Assembly (NCBI GenBank): GCA_019155185.1
Contig: CM032811.1
Coordinates: 10,870,075-10,934,074 of the forward strand
Direction: 5' to 3'
Origin: Beaufortia kweichowensis
Lineage: Eukaryota; Chordata; Actinopteri; Cypriniformes; Gastromyzontidae
Length of the DNA: 64,000 nucleotides
Shown piece by piece: positions 54,014-64,000 of the stretch. The position numbers were made by a program, and so were the translations under genes. Below the pieces are notes generated by a model that saw only the letters and a list, made by a program, of their open reading frames with translations, made no database searches and was not told where the DNA came from. The stretch's first letter is position 1. Every line of letters starts with the position of its first letter.

Positions 54014-54292
54014 AAGGGATAGATAGAAAATATTACATCATTTATTCACTCTCGTGTCATTTTAAATCTGTGTTACTTTTCTTTCTTCTGCAGAACACAA
54101 AAATATTTTAAAGAATGTTGGTAACCAAAAATCAATTGACTTTCATTGACTTTCATTGTATTGACACAAAACCACCGAGACATTTCTCAAAATATCTTCT
54201 TTTGTGTTACACAGAAGACAAAAAGCCAGAAAGGTTTGGAATGAGATAACGGTGAATAAAGATAATGAAAAGCATTTTGAACATTTAATCTG
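54014..54292 (+). mobile_element. Diverged cyprinid MITE, internal palindrome
   Basis: It starts AAGGGATAGATAG and contains TTCTTTCTTCTGCAGAACAC, AATGTTGGTAACCAAAAATC, and later CTTCTTTTGTGTTACACAGA. These form an imperfect long palindrome (AGAACACAAAA against TTTTGTGTTACACAGAAG). A second copy in the opposite orientation lies at 63396-63602. Confidence 0.6.
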
Positions 54293-55049
54293 TCAAGAAT
54301 GTGATGAAACATGCTGACAGTAAATAAACTGTTCTTTAGTCATGTAATTATATCTTTTGCTTTTAATTTTGTCTACTTTTAAACATTTTTTTTAATCATT
54401 TAATCGTATAAATAGGATTAGATGATCATCCTCATGTTTGGGTCCTGAGCTAAAAAAAACATCCAAATCCCTGATGTAGTATGTTTTTGTCTCAGTGTTG
54501 TTTTTAGGATGGTTGTCTTGCGCTGCCTCTTGTCACAAAGACAAGAAGTAAAGAGGATGGCTTGCTCTCCTTCCGCCTCTGTACCGGTGGAGAAATCAGT
54601 AGGTGATGACGGTTTTCATTTTCACACCGTCAGTATCTGATAGGCCTGAGGGCACCACATTTTAATAACAAATCAATAGAAAGCAGAAACTGCATCCTAA
54701 CTGCAGCCAGAGCTGCAAACATAGTTTATATGAAACCTTACAGTTCATCCAAAACATCATATTTACTCGTATGTTATTTTAGATGCAAAGGCACATTTGC
54801 ATAGTATCCAAATGGATGGTTACTAGAGCTTTAATGCTTCAAAAAGAATAAAAACATCTTTTAATTTTTGTGTGAATTATTCCTTTAATTTTTCGTAGTG
54901 TGTAGCACAGAAGGAGGCAAATGATACAATACAATCCATGTGAGAATACTGTAGCGAGCTGGTAGGTTATTCCATCACAGTGAAAATGTGTGAATGGGAG
55001 ATGTAATAAAAATACCAGGAAATGATTTGCTTGCACTGGAAGCTTTCGC

Positions 55050-55560
55050 CTCACAGATGCAATATGAGTGTTTAATTGAAACATTCAGACCTCCCCCCAG
55101 AGTTCTACTTTCTAATCGATAGTTTTGCCCGAGGCTGACTTCACAGTTTATAGAGAATGGAGAGGTGGGATGGCGAAAGGAGAAGAAAATGCGAACACAC
55201 TTAATTATAAATGGAGCTGTGCAGATCGAGCGAACCGCACGGGTCACGGGCTTCGCCAGGATGCACCTCTGCAGCCGTTTTCCCCTGTAGATTGAGACCC
55301 TCCGTCTTGGGCCGTGGGCTAATGAAGGGCCTGATTGCTTTGCCTAATGAGAAGCACACTGTAGGAAATAGATTCTTGCATCAGAACGGAACAGCGGGTC
55401 ATGTATTAAAAAAAAATCTCATTTATCACGGACACAAGCTGCATGCTTTCTCCGTACCCACGTCTTTCCCTCTGTGCTTTTTTATTCCCTCTGCTTTTAA
55501 TTTAATAGGCCAAATTGTCTCGATTGTATTCCTTGCACAAATGCAATACAATCTTTTTAT
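55050..55560. promoter_or_regulatory. Candidate regulatory island 11
   Basis: A repeat-free, CpG-rich block (GATCGAGCGAACCGCACGGG, CTTCGCC, GTCTTGGGCCG) with TTAATTATAAAT, GGCTAATGAAGG and GCCTAATGAG. The overlapping 125-codon frame (55211-55588) has no recognisable domain. Confidence 0.3.
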
Positions 55561-55729
55561 ATTGTTTTTAACCTGCCGTGGGGATTGATTTGTACTGATT
55601 GTAGGCTGAAAGAATAAGATACAGACCTCATTGTTTAAAAAATGATGCAAAGATTTTAATATCTCTGTGTTCTCTCTGCAGAATCGTTAGTCGTTCTTGT
55701 TTGTTCTAGCAGACTGATGAACAATTTGC

Positions 55730-56260
55730 TGACCTGAAGTCTCGCGGTTCCTGTTGTGTATTAATAGAGCCGAGGACATAAAAATAACCGCACCGTGTCT
55801 GCACCGGTTATTGTCAATTAAATGAATTCTACATGACTGCCTCTCAAGGTTCAACCTTGCTGACAATTACAGATTATGTCAAGCAGATGACCACAACCCC
55901 TCCACTTGCCCCTGGGGTGTTAACAAATTGTTTTTATCCCTTGCTTTTAATTAACAGAGACGTATCGCACAGTAGAAGGTAACGCTGGGGAACGGCGTCA
56001 TTTTAGGGACACGTGAGTCATGAGTCTGTCGCGCTTTACTTCATAAGGATGCAGTAAAAGTCAAGTGGATATATGTAGCTAATGCTGTAACATATCAGGC
56101 TGTGCACAGCACATGCAAATGAGAGACTGCAGGAAATTGGATTGCGGAGCTTTGAAGGTTATCGCTGCGTGTCTGGCCATCGGCGGCTCTGTGGTAAATA
56201 AGCGTCGAAAAAAGACTGCAGGGTCTTGTTTTAGCAAGGAGTGAGTCACTTGATTTTTAT
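55730..56260. promoter_or_regulatory. Candidate regulatory island 12
   Basis: It contains an inverted pair AATAACCG (55783-55790) and CGGTTATT (55805-55812), a hairpin CAAGGTTCAACCTTG (55845-55859), homeobox cores (TCAATTAAATG, TTTAATTAACAG), an AP-1-like TGAGTCATGAG (56026-56036) and several CpGs. No open frame with content. Confidence 0.3.
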
Positions 56261-56664
56261 AAAGCGATACTGTCAAAAACTCTCTTTGCATGAAACGCAT
56301 TGCATCATTAGCAGTGGATGTGATATATTTTTGAAATCTTTTTGCCATTTTTATTATAGGATGTGAGAAGGAAATGACATGTGTTGGAGCACTGTACGTG
56401 TAAACAACTAGAGAACAGAACTTAAATATGACAGGTGAATGTAAACCAGCAAATCAGGAGACCTCACAGGATGAGAGGTATAGGTGTATGTGCTTATACA
56501 TAAGTACATTTATTTTAAATAAAATGTTTAATTTCTATAAATGAATAATACAAATTCCCTTACAACTGCAGAGGATGTTAAGGAGAAGAGTTACCTACTA
56601 ATTTTTAATAAATAATAGAAATAATATTATGAATAATAATAATATTCAAAAAAGTACAGAGTAG

Positions 56665-56905
56665 TCCATTCACCCAAGAATGGTTCACAAAATAAAACTT
56701 TTGTATTTGTTTACTAATGTCATTCCAGGCATGTATGACTTATTTTCCTCCACAATAGGAGAATTTCAAAGAATATTGACATTCCTCTATTTTCTGTACA
56801 GTGAAAAACAATGAAGCCTTTTTGCTTAGCACCAGCTGCTGTGTTCTGTGGAAATAAAGAAGTAAATCAGTCAATACAAGATAAAGGCAAGTAAATATTT
56901 ATGGA
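56665..56905 (+). mobile_element. Old relic related to the TTCACCC-type MITE
   Basis: CATTCACCCAAGAATGGTTC, TGTCATTCCAGGCATGTATG and later CTGTGTTCTGTGGAAATAAAG follow the order of the same MITE family, with heavy divergence. The borders are approximate. Confidence 0.4.
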
Positions 56906-57099
56906 GGTTTCTGCAGCTTAATTGGTAGAAAATAAAGCTAGGATGGATTTCAATCTCAAGGAATACACATATATTTTGAATGCACTATAAGTAGCTTTGG
57001 ATGTTTGTATTTTAGGAGACCTTTCTCTTTAAATATACACTACACTATAGCGTTAAACTTTAAAGATACAATACCATGGAAACAACTAAAAGTTTTGCC

Positions 57100-57720
57100 A
57101 TATTGTTTGTAGTCAGGGTACTTTGACTGCAGGCTGCAGACTGTTTAGAAATGCTGCCCCAGTTGGCATATCACAGTTACAAATAACACCAAGCAGCTGG
57201 GTTCATCCCCTTGGTGATGCCTGCCAGGCGGATAGGCAAAGCTGGATGTCCCCTGGGGAGAAAAAGGGATAAGAATCACTGCTTGAAGAGAGGCCGCAGG
57301 AGGCAACATGCAGAGCCCGGGAGCACCGGCTCCACATCTTTACACCTGCTTCCTCTGAGCAGCCCATGTCACCACACAACCTGACTGACGGATGATATTT
57401 TCATGCTGCCTGTGTGGCTGGAATGCAGAAAAATAGATAAAACAAAGCAAAATATCTAAGAAAGTTTTAAAAAAGTTTGGGAAAGAGGAAGAGAGATTGA
57501 AACATGGGGCGTTATTTTGTGCTCCATCATGCTGCTCCTTTGAAAGATAAAACAACATAGAAGCGGGTAATGATAGCAATCAAGGGCTGTGGCAGATTGA
57601 TGTAAGATCAGGTGTTTGGGTTAACAATTTCTACGTATTTCCAACCGAGCCGCTCAGAACAGACACTGTGTGACTGCAGGATCGGCTATGTGATTGAGTC
57701 TCCGCATCGCACCACAAGAT
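57100..57720. promoter_or_regulatory. Candidate regulatory island 13
   Basis: A balanced, repeat-free block 4.4-5 kb from the bhlha9 stop codon, with CAGCTG (57194-57199), CCTGCCAGGCGG and CCGAGCCGCTC. No convincing coding frame. Confidence 0.2.
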
Positions 57721-60700
57721 CCCTCACTTTCCAAATGTGTGCCGTCTGACTTTAGTCCAATATTTTTCAAATATCCCAGAACCCGTGCCAATATGCAGAG
57801 ATAGCTACGTCATTCGTAGGTTGGTCTTCCCAAAAAGTGTAAACACTGTGACGCTAACAAAACATCACATTGTTTGTTTGGGCATCACAGCCAGTCCAAC
57901 ATGGCAACACTGGCTCAACCAGTGGCGTACCACCAAAGCCAGGCATGTGGGAAATGGTTGGTTGTCAGAAAAGATATTTTTTCGATATAAAATCCATATT
58001 ATTTCAACCTTTATTTATGAATTCTCTACCATTTATATATAATGCAACTCCCTTTGGTGATGCTGTTGGTCCCAAAACTGAACACTTGCACTTTAAAACT
58101 TGCACTTTTTATTTACCACAAATTAAAAATGTTAATTCATGATTAATGATTATGCAAATTATGAATGGAGGAATTGACGTATAAATAAAGACTTTAACAG
58201 ATGCTCCACCTCCTCCTGTATTAATGGCAGCGCCACAATCCAGCTCTAAATTTCACAAGACAAAATGTCATGCTAAAATAACATGCTGTCCATTTTCCCC
58301 CAGTACAGAGCATAACTAATTCATACTATCTGTCAGTCCAGATCTGACACATCTCTATGGATTGACCATGTGTTTTTGTCACTGTTATTTAATGATTAAC
58401 AAACACAGTCTTTATTGTGATGGTAGAGAAACTGTGCTTTGTCATGCTGACAGGCCGGCTTAATTCTCAGTGAGACATCAGAGAGGATAACGGATGGTGC
58501 AGTTCCACCCCAGGATGTGTGACTGCCAATACAATGTGCTCTTTATGTTGGGCTAAGCCTCCTCTGTTCAAATAATGATAGTGCTGTAAAAAGTGAAAAT
58601 GTGCAAAGAGGGGATGGGGGCCAGGGACCAGACATGGTCATAATTCATGTAAAATTGATGAGATTAAACTCCTTTTGTGTTTTACACAAGAAAGTAAGTC
58701 ATGGGGGTTTGGAAGTATATGAGGGTGAATTTAGGTTGATCAGAGTAAAGTGGTTAGAAAGTTTGGACTGATCCTTAGTGTTTTAGATGCCACAAAACCA
58801 AATAATGCAAATTATGTATATATTAAATTATTTATATATTATACAGGCATTTCATGTAATTGTAGTCTGTTTGGGACCTATATATGTATATAAAATGACA
58901 TTTTATTTTGATAAAGTGATATTTTTATTTAAAAAATTTGCTCAAAGGTGGCATTATGGTTACAAATTATGACAAACATTTAATTGTGTGCTGTGTTGTA
59001 GTTTACAAAACGCTGCATTTACACCGATTGACCAGTGGGTGTCGTCAGTATGCGGTCTTTCGAGCACATTTTTCGATCAGTTCGTCTATAATGAATAATA
59101 AACTGTAGATGCTTGCTGTGATACATATTTTATAAAAAAGTTATTTTACCAAAATCAGTCTTGGCAAAAAGGAAAAAGTAGGGCCATAAATTCTGCACAT
59201 GTTTTTTTGAATAGAGCCTTTTGTGTTTACAATTCAGTTTGGTGCCACTATGGGTTTATACAGCACACAGTTCACCTTTTAAAAATGCTTTCTTAGGCAT
59301 AAACTAATGCACTAAAAAACAGACTTATTTAAGCAATAAAGTATAAGAGGCTGTGCTTTATCATGAATAAGTCACGGCTGAAGGGCATTGTTAGTCACGA
59401 TGCAAAGCATTGTATATTAAAGCCTAAAATATGTATCAATGCAACCTTTATCAAGTTAAATCACACAAAATAGTTTTACATGGTTCATCCATCGTTACAA
59501 AATTGATATGCATAAAACCAGGCCCAATGCTGGAACTGGTACAGGGTCAGTGGTGTGTAAGATCTGGGTTATGTAGAGCAGGTTGACGGGTGAGTCACCT
59601 TTTCCTCCTGCTGTCATCCATCCAAAGCTGTGGAAAAAGTTCTCTATATATGTTTTGTGCTTCTTGCACAGTGTCTTACCCTCAAGGCAATAAATCAAAG
59701 AATTGACTTGTGCATATACAGCTGTGTGAGTATGGGTGTGTGTGTGGAAATATGCTGATCTGTTTGTTACAGAAGTTAAATGACAACAGTGACTGTAGAA
59801 GGCAGAGGAAGGACACACACATCCGACTTTTACAAAAATCTCCTGACTCGCCTCCACGAACCTGTAGAAAGGGAGCTGGAGAAAGATTGTGACTAAAGAA
59901 ATGAAGATACCTTATATCCCTCTGCAGACACTGGCTTGATTTGTTGTCTTTATATATTCCTCCATGGATTATTTCTGGAGCAAATTGCAAATTAAGTTTA
60001 AATCAATTCTCTGTCTGAACTGCAGTCGATCCAGAATACCTTTTGATTTTTGTGTGACCTTATCTCCCAATTGATTTTACATTATGTTTGTAATTTATCT
60101 TTATTTTTCATCATTTTAAAAGGTTCAGGTAGAAACAAGATATTTACAGAGAGGAAATCACATTAGAAATTAGATTAGCACCTCGGAGGTATTTCTTTTT
60201 GAATTATTTTGATTTTAGTAGGTAATCCAGGGATTTTAAATTACATGATCTAGATTTAGGATTAATTACTAATCCTGAGTAAAGTATAAGCGGTGTAAAG
60301 GAGGGACAAGATGACCCTGCATTACATTTACCACGGTTTTAGATTTGAAGTGTAAAAGTCATGTTGACTGACTTGCATTATCACAGCAGAACGTCTGATA
60401 GCCCCAATCAGAATCCTTGTCTTTGTCTGATAAGTGTCACAAAATCCATCAGCGAGTGTATGTGGTTTCACAGTGTCAGCTGGACTCAGGGTTTGTGTTT
60501 ATGTGGCATTGTACAGTACCTGGCTTTTGTTATCGTTAAATTGTGTTTGCGCTCACACTGACATGCTGTTTTAGTCGTATAATCGTCTGAGAGGTGGTGA
60601 GTGGATAAAACAGAGCCGACCTTAAAAGGATTCATGGATGAGACGTTTTTCTCACCCTGGCATTTCATGAAATGGTAATTAGCCTTAGAAGTGTGGGCAG

Positions 60701-60911
60701 TCTGACTTATAAATAAAGATGAATGTGAACTTTGTGCTGATGGTATCATAGGATTTGAGCGTAAAACACTTGTGTGCTGGCTTAATGATGCAAGTCAGTG
60801 TGTGTATCTGAGTGAATCTATGGTAAGGTGGTTATATATATGTGAACTTTATATATTATTGACTGATCTTGGGTGCTAATCTTAAGGTTGCAAGTTTTGC
60901 AGTAGTACAAA
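57721..60911. other. Intergenic, no gene recognised
   Basis: AT-rich DNA with one MITE fragment (58659-58733). Short open frames at 57.7-58.1 kb and 59.5-60.0 kb have no recognisable content. Confidence 0.35.
58659..58733 (+). repeat. Fragment of the same MITE family
   Basis: CTCCTTTTGTGTTTTACACA followed by GTAAGTCATGGGGGTTTGGA and GAGGGTGAATTTAGG follows the right half of the 54-kb element. Confidence 0.4.
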
Positions 60912-61046
60912 GTTTACGTTTACACATTTGACAGACACTTTTATCCAAAGTGACTTGAAAGTGCATTTAATCTATACGTTTTATTAGTGTGGGTGTGGGA
61001 TTCAAACCCATGACCTCTTTACTGCTAATGCAATGAGCTACAGGTT
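60912..61046 (-). repeat. tRNA-derived SINE, minus orientation
   Basis: On the minus strand CCTGTAGCTCATTG (box A-like) is followed about 30 nt later by GGTTTGAATCC (box B-like). Then comes a body ending in TTGGATAAAAGTGTCTGTCA. Boxes A and B place its origin in a tRNA gene, but it is not a functional tRNA, as no cloverleaf could be closed. Confidence 0.6.
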
Positions 61047-62071
61047 TACTTTATCTACACATATCTAAAACAATATCTACATATTAACTATACTGCGTCT
61101 TCCACCATGTCAGGTTAAACAAACCTGCTAAATCCCATCACTTATTACGAAGTGTGCAATAACAACTCTTGCATGCAACTGCTGCCCTCACGTGGTCTTA
61201 TTGTGTAATGCACACGAAACCTTTCATGCAAATGCCAAATATATAGATTTCATAAGGTGTTTGGTATGAATGAATTTACAGATATTTCCACACGTTTCCC
61301 TCGCAAGGTGTAAACAGACGGTTGTCAGTTTGGTCAAAAACATGCGGCATGTATGCAAAAGGGGGTGGAGAGGAAGAGAATCTGTTTCACAGCCAACCAG
61401 ACCGCACCTGAGACAAAGCTGAGTCATATCGCTGCCTTGAGGGAGAGCTGAGATCTCAAAGCACAAGCAGTTCCTGTGTCTTTTATCCACCTTACTGGAA
61501 TCACCTCCTTTCATCAAACCTGAGGGGGATCTCCTGGAAAAGGTCCAGCACTGCCCCCTTCTGCATGAAGATTCTTCATAAATGCTTTAGAAACTTATTG
61601 CTTTTGAAAACTTTACCCCTTACCTTTAAACTCTTTTTTTGAGCTTTTATTTATATTACCTTCATAAAGATACAGATTCATTATTTTCCCTTTTATTTAT
61701 TCATTAAATAAACATAAAAACATTCTTTGATTTATTTAAATACAGCTAAGGTGGTTTAAAAAGACTAAGTACGTTTTATTAAGTTGCTTTATTTGGGGTT
61801 AACTTATTTCTCATGTATGCATTTTTAGGTGGTAACCTGCATCCAGTTTACTTTTCTTTTTGCATTTACAGTAGTCATCATATACATAATAGACACAATA
61901 TTTACAATGTACACTAGACGTTAAACAAAAATCTAGGCAAGATTATTAACAGGCATTTGCTGTAATGTACAGTATATTTCCTAGCCCTGAAAAAATGTCC
62001 AGCCTCTTTGAACAGAAAAACATCATGCATCCACAACAGTATCCTATCACAGATGTTTCTACAAATCCAGT
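61047..62071. other. bhlha9 downstream flank
   Basis: AT-rich DNA beyond the bhlha9 poly(A) signal. No gene seen; the 97-codon minus-strand frame at 61224-61517 has no recognisable domain. Confidence 0.4.
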
Positions 62072-62077
62072 TTTATT
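62072..62077 (-). terminator. bhlha9: Candidate poly(A) signal of bhlha9
   Basis: A perfect AATAAA on the minus strand only about 46 nt past the stop codon, which would give a very short 3' UTR. Further copies lie near 61694-61710. Confidence 0.45.
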
Positions 62078-62122
62078 TTGCAATGTTCATAAATTGCTAA
62101 AGCTGTACAATGAAAAAGTTAT

Positions 62123-62890
62123 TCAGTGCATACTCAGTGATTGTTGGTATCCATGACATTGAAGGTAACCCAGCTGCCACGCCAAAGGGGAGTTAGCGGA
62201 TTCTGCATAGGTCTCCATGTGGTTCTGATGACACGTGACCGTCATCCCATGTTGATATTCATTCTCCCCTCTGTAGTAATCACTACTTTGGTCATCCCAG
62301 TGGTGATTGTAGTGTCCATGACTCATGTGCACCTGGCTGTAATGTGGGGATGGTGAAGTCAGATGTGCTGAGGTTGATGGGGACATCTCCTGGATCTCTT
62401 GCTGATGGTACAAGTAGTTCTCCACAGGTTCCTGGACACGTCTTGTGTTCCTGTTCGCATCTGGTTGCCTGTAGCACTCTGTATGGGTGCAGGAAGGTGA
62501 ATCTGGTTCTGTTGTTGAATGCGTCCGGAGGTATGAAGAAAGCGCTGAAATATGATGGATGGCCCGGCGTAGGGTTGCGATCTTGGAGAGGCGCTTTCCA
62601 CTGAGGTCATGCTTGAGAACGGTGCGTAAAGCGTTGAAGGACTGATTGTAGTCCAGTATACGCTTTCGTTCTCTGATATTGGCGGCGACTCTTCGTGCTT
62701 TGGACCGCACTGGCCGTGTACGCCGTTTGACCACCTTCACTTCCTCTTGATCACTGGCACAGGATGAGACGGAACGCTCTGACCGGGAACGGAGCTTTTG
62801 GGGGCTTTCATTTCCATCCTGACCCGATGGACAATCCTCCAACTCATCCTCTGAAACTTCTGATTCTGTACTGGTGCTGTCCAGACTCAT
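62123..62890 (-). CDS. bhlha9: bhlha9: class A basic helix-loop-helix transcription factor 9
   Basis: An intact single exon of 255 aa (human BHLHA9 is also single-exon, about 235 aa). Residues 1-55 are acidic and Ser-rich (ESEVSEDELEDC). The bHLH spans about 64-120: basic region KARRVAANIRERKRILDYN, helix 1 NALRTVLKHDL, loop SGKRLS, helix 2 KIATLRRAIHHISALSSYL. The block RPVRSKARR-AAN-RERKRILDYN is specific to BHLHA9 among bHLH proteins. Residues 121-255 are fish-type, rich in His, Tyr, Ser and Gln, and do not match the Pro/Ala-rich human tail. From the family, it dimerises with other class A or E proteins in the nucleus and acts in limb or fin bud ectoderm. Human duplications give split hand/foot with long-bone deficiency, and zebrafish knockdown shortens pectoral fins. 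The start at 62890 is the first ATG of the frame and leaves the acidic N-terminus intact. Confidence 0.95.
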   Translation of the reverse strand: MSLDSTSTESEVSEDELEDCPSGQDGNESPQKLRSRSERSVSSCASDQEEVKVVKRRTRPVRSKARRVAANIRERKRILDYNQSFNALRTVLKHDLSGKRLSKIATLRRAIHHISALSSYLRTHSTTEPDSPSCTHTECYRQPDANRNTRRVQEPVENYLYHQQEIQEMSPSTSAHLTSPSPHYSQVHMSHGHYNHHWDDQSSDYYRGENEYQHGMTVTCHQNHMETYAESANSPLAWQLGYLQCHGYQQSLSMH

Positions 62891-63030
62891 AGCTGATGAA
62901 CTTTTAGCTTTAATATAATAGACAGAGCACTTGTAGTTTTTTGTGATCTATAGACAGTTAGCTCTGCAGAACATCCACATGTTGAAAATCTCCACTCGAG
63001 ATCTGACAGTCTCAGCAAAGGTGAGCGGGG

Positions 63031-63038
63031 CTTTTAAA
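63031..63038 (-). promoter_or_regulatory. bhlha9: TATA-like box of bhlha9
   Basis: On the minus strand TTTAAAAG within GCCTTTAAAAGCCCC, about 140 bp before the start codon. A start site 25-30 bp further on would give a 5' UTR of about 110 nt. Confidence 0.4.
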
Positions 63039-63053
63039 GGCAATCTGATGTGT

Positions 63054-63068
63054 CACGTGGGCCAGCTG
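63054..63068. promoter_or_regulatory. bhlha9: Tandem E-boxes upstream of bhlha9
   Basis: CACGTG (63054-63059) and CAGCTG (63063-63068) lie 3 bp apart, immediately upstream of the TATA-like box. Both are palindromic E-boxes of the kind bound by bHLH proteins. Confidence 0.4.
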
Positions 63069-64000
63069 CCTATAAGCAAAGGTGTATTCTGTGTTTACAA
63101 GTGCCCTGCAGGCAAACGTAGACATCAGTCAACAGACTATGACACACCTCCTCAACTCACAGGATCTGCTCTTTCCAACTGTACGGTGCTGAAAACGAGG
63201 AATGGAATTTGCAAAGTTGACAGATGCGTGCAACTTCAAGGTATGTGTAAATACCTGCATATTTGTTTTGACTTTTTAACAGTTATTTATTTTTATTTCA
63301 GATAAGTAAAATGATATTCTAGAGAACAAAGCACTAAAGATTGTGGAAACTTGTTGCTATATGAAAACAAGTACAGGAGAACCATTCATTGTGACATTGT
63401 ATTTACCCCAAAATGTCATCTCCCATCATGTCATTTAAAACCCAAAACAAAATATTTTGAGAAATGTCTCAGTGATTTTGTGTCTGCATAATAAAAGTCA
63501 ATGGAGGCCAATGTTGTTTGGTTACCAACATTCTTCGAAATGTATTCTCTTTTGTGTTCTGAAGAAGAAAGAAAGTCACACAGATTTGAAACGACATGAT
63601 GAAAGAAGTTTCATCTCTTTAAAATGCATTTGTTTTATACAACTAAACCACAATCACAGATACTCTATGGTGTGAATAAACCACTGGTCATCTGCATAAA
63701 TTACATCGGTGTAAAAGTATTTCATTCCCAAGTTTTTTCCACCTTGATCCAGATGGATTGCCTGTGCTGTGTCCTGGGTGTTGAGAGAAAAATTGGAATG
63801 TTCATGACAAATTATGGCTTCATCAGATAAGCCTCTTTTACCAATTTACCTTTACACCTTTTCTGTGCCAGAGGGATGGAAAAACACTTATCATGTGTCA
63901 CATAAACTCTGTATCTCCGTATGGTCACAATTAGCTGTTGTGTATTAAGCGATTACTGGCCTTCCTGGGCTGCAGCCGAGGACAGTGTAATTTGGTTGTC
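63069..64000. other. bhlha9 upstream flank
   Basis: No gene recognised. It contains one inverted MITE copy (63396-63602) and otherwise AT-rich unique DNA to the window edge. Confidence 0.4.
63396..63602 (-). mobile_element. Second copy of the 54-kb MITE family, inverted
   Basis: It contains GAGAAATGTCTCAGTGATTT, GGTTACCAACATTCTTCGAA and TTTTGTGTTCTGAAGAAGAA, each matching the reverse complement of the element at 54014-54292. It sits about 0.5 kb upstream of bhlha9. Confidence 0.6.

Noticed and set aside
55211..55588. 125-codon plus-strand open frame
   Set aside because: No domain is visible. It lies in a CpG-retaining non-coding island and the second half is low-complexity hydrophobic sequence.
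59495..59990. Two overlapping minus-strand frames of 120 and 102 codons
   Set aside because: They include a translated CA/GT repeat (HTHTHTHT), have unrelated content in both frames and show no promoter.
60998..61046. tRNA-like boxes A and B
   Set aside because: No cloverleaf closes around them and the flank matches a SINE body, so this is a SINE rather than a tRNA gene.
62141..62610. Plus-strand and alternative-frame ORFs of 61-86 codons within bhlha9
   Set aside because: These are shadow frames of the clearly homologous bhlha9 reading frame.

Overview
This is AT-rich, intron-containing vertebrate nuclear DNA from a teleost, most likely a cyprinid. The protein matches are to vertebrate-only families. 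The dispersed repeats (hAT-like and palindromic MITEs, a tRNA-derived SINE, and the family whose ends read AGGGATAGTTCACCC-like) are of the cyprinid kind. There are no bacterial operons, CRISPR arrays, rRNA or functional tRNA genes.

Left end (about 0.6-17.1 kb, minus strand): a complete wscd1 gene, encoding a Golgi WSC-domain sulfotransferase. I rebuilt eight coding exons with GT-AG junctions and matching phases; they sum to 1731 nt, or 576 aa plus stop. Upstream lie a 110-bp 5' UTR exon (10052-10161) and two alternative candidate first exons. One ends at a strong donor at 16707 beneath a CpG-rich promoter with a perfect NRF1 palindrome (17071-17080). The other ends at a donor at 11894 beneath a CpG-rich segment that also faces a plus-strand exon candidate ending at 12399.

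Middle (about 17.1-61.9 kb): about 45 kb with no protein-coding gene I can recognise. It holds old DNA-transposon and SINE relics, three long CT/GA tracts, and a series of high-complexity islands that look like regulatory elements. One island contains an exact POU-dimer MORE motif. These islands are candidates from sequence texture only; no conservation could be computed.

Right end (62123-62890, minus strand): bhlha9, an intact single-exon gene for a class A bHLH transcription factor of 255 aa. It has a TATA-like box and two E-boxes just upstream and a poly(A) signal just downstream. bhlha9 is a limb and fin developmental regulator, so the gene-poor interval downstream of it is a natural place for its enhancers. 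Both genes are transcribed leftward. In human, WSCD1 and BHLHA9 lie on the same chromosome arm (17p13) but several megabases apart, so their neighbourhood here is a synteny point worth checking. I found no undescribed enzymatic or defence system. The most interesting content is regulatory.
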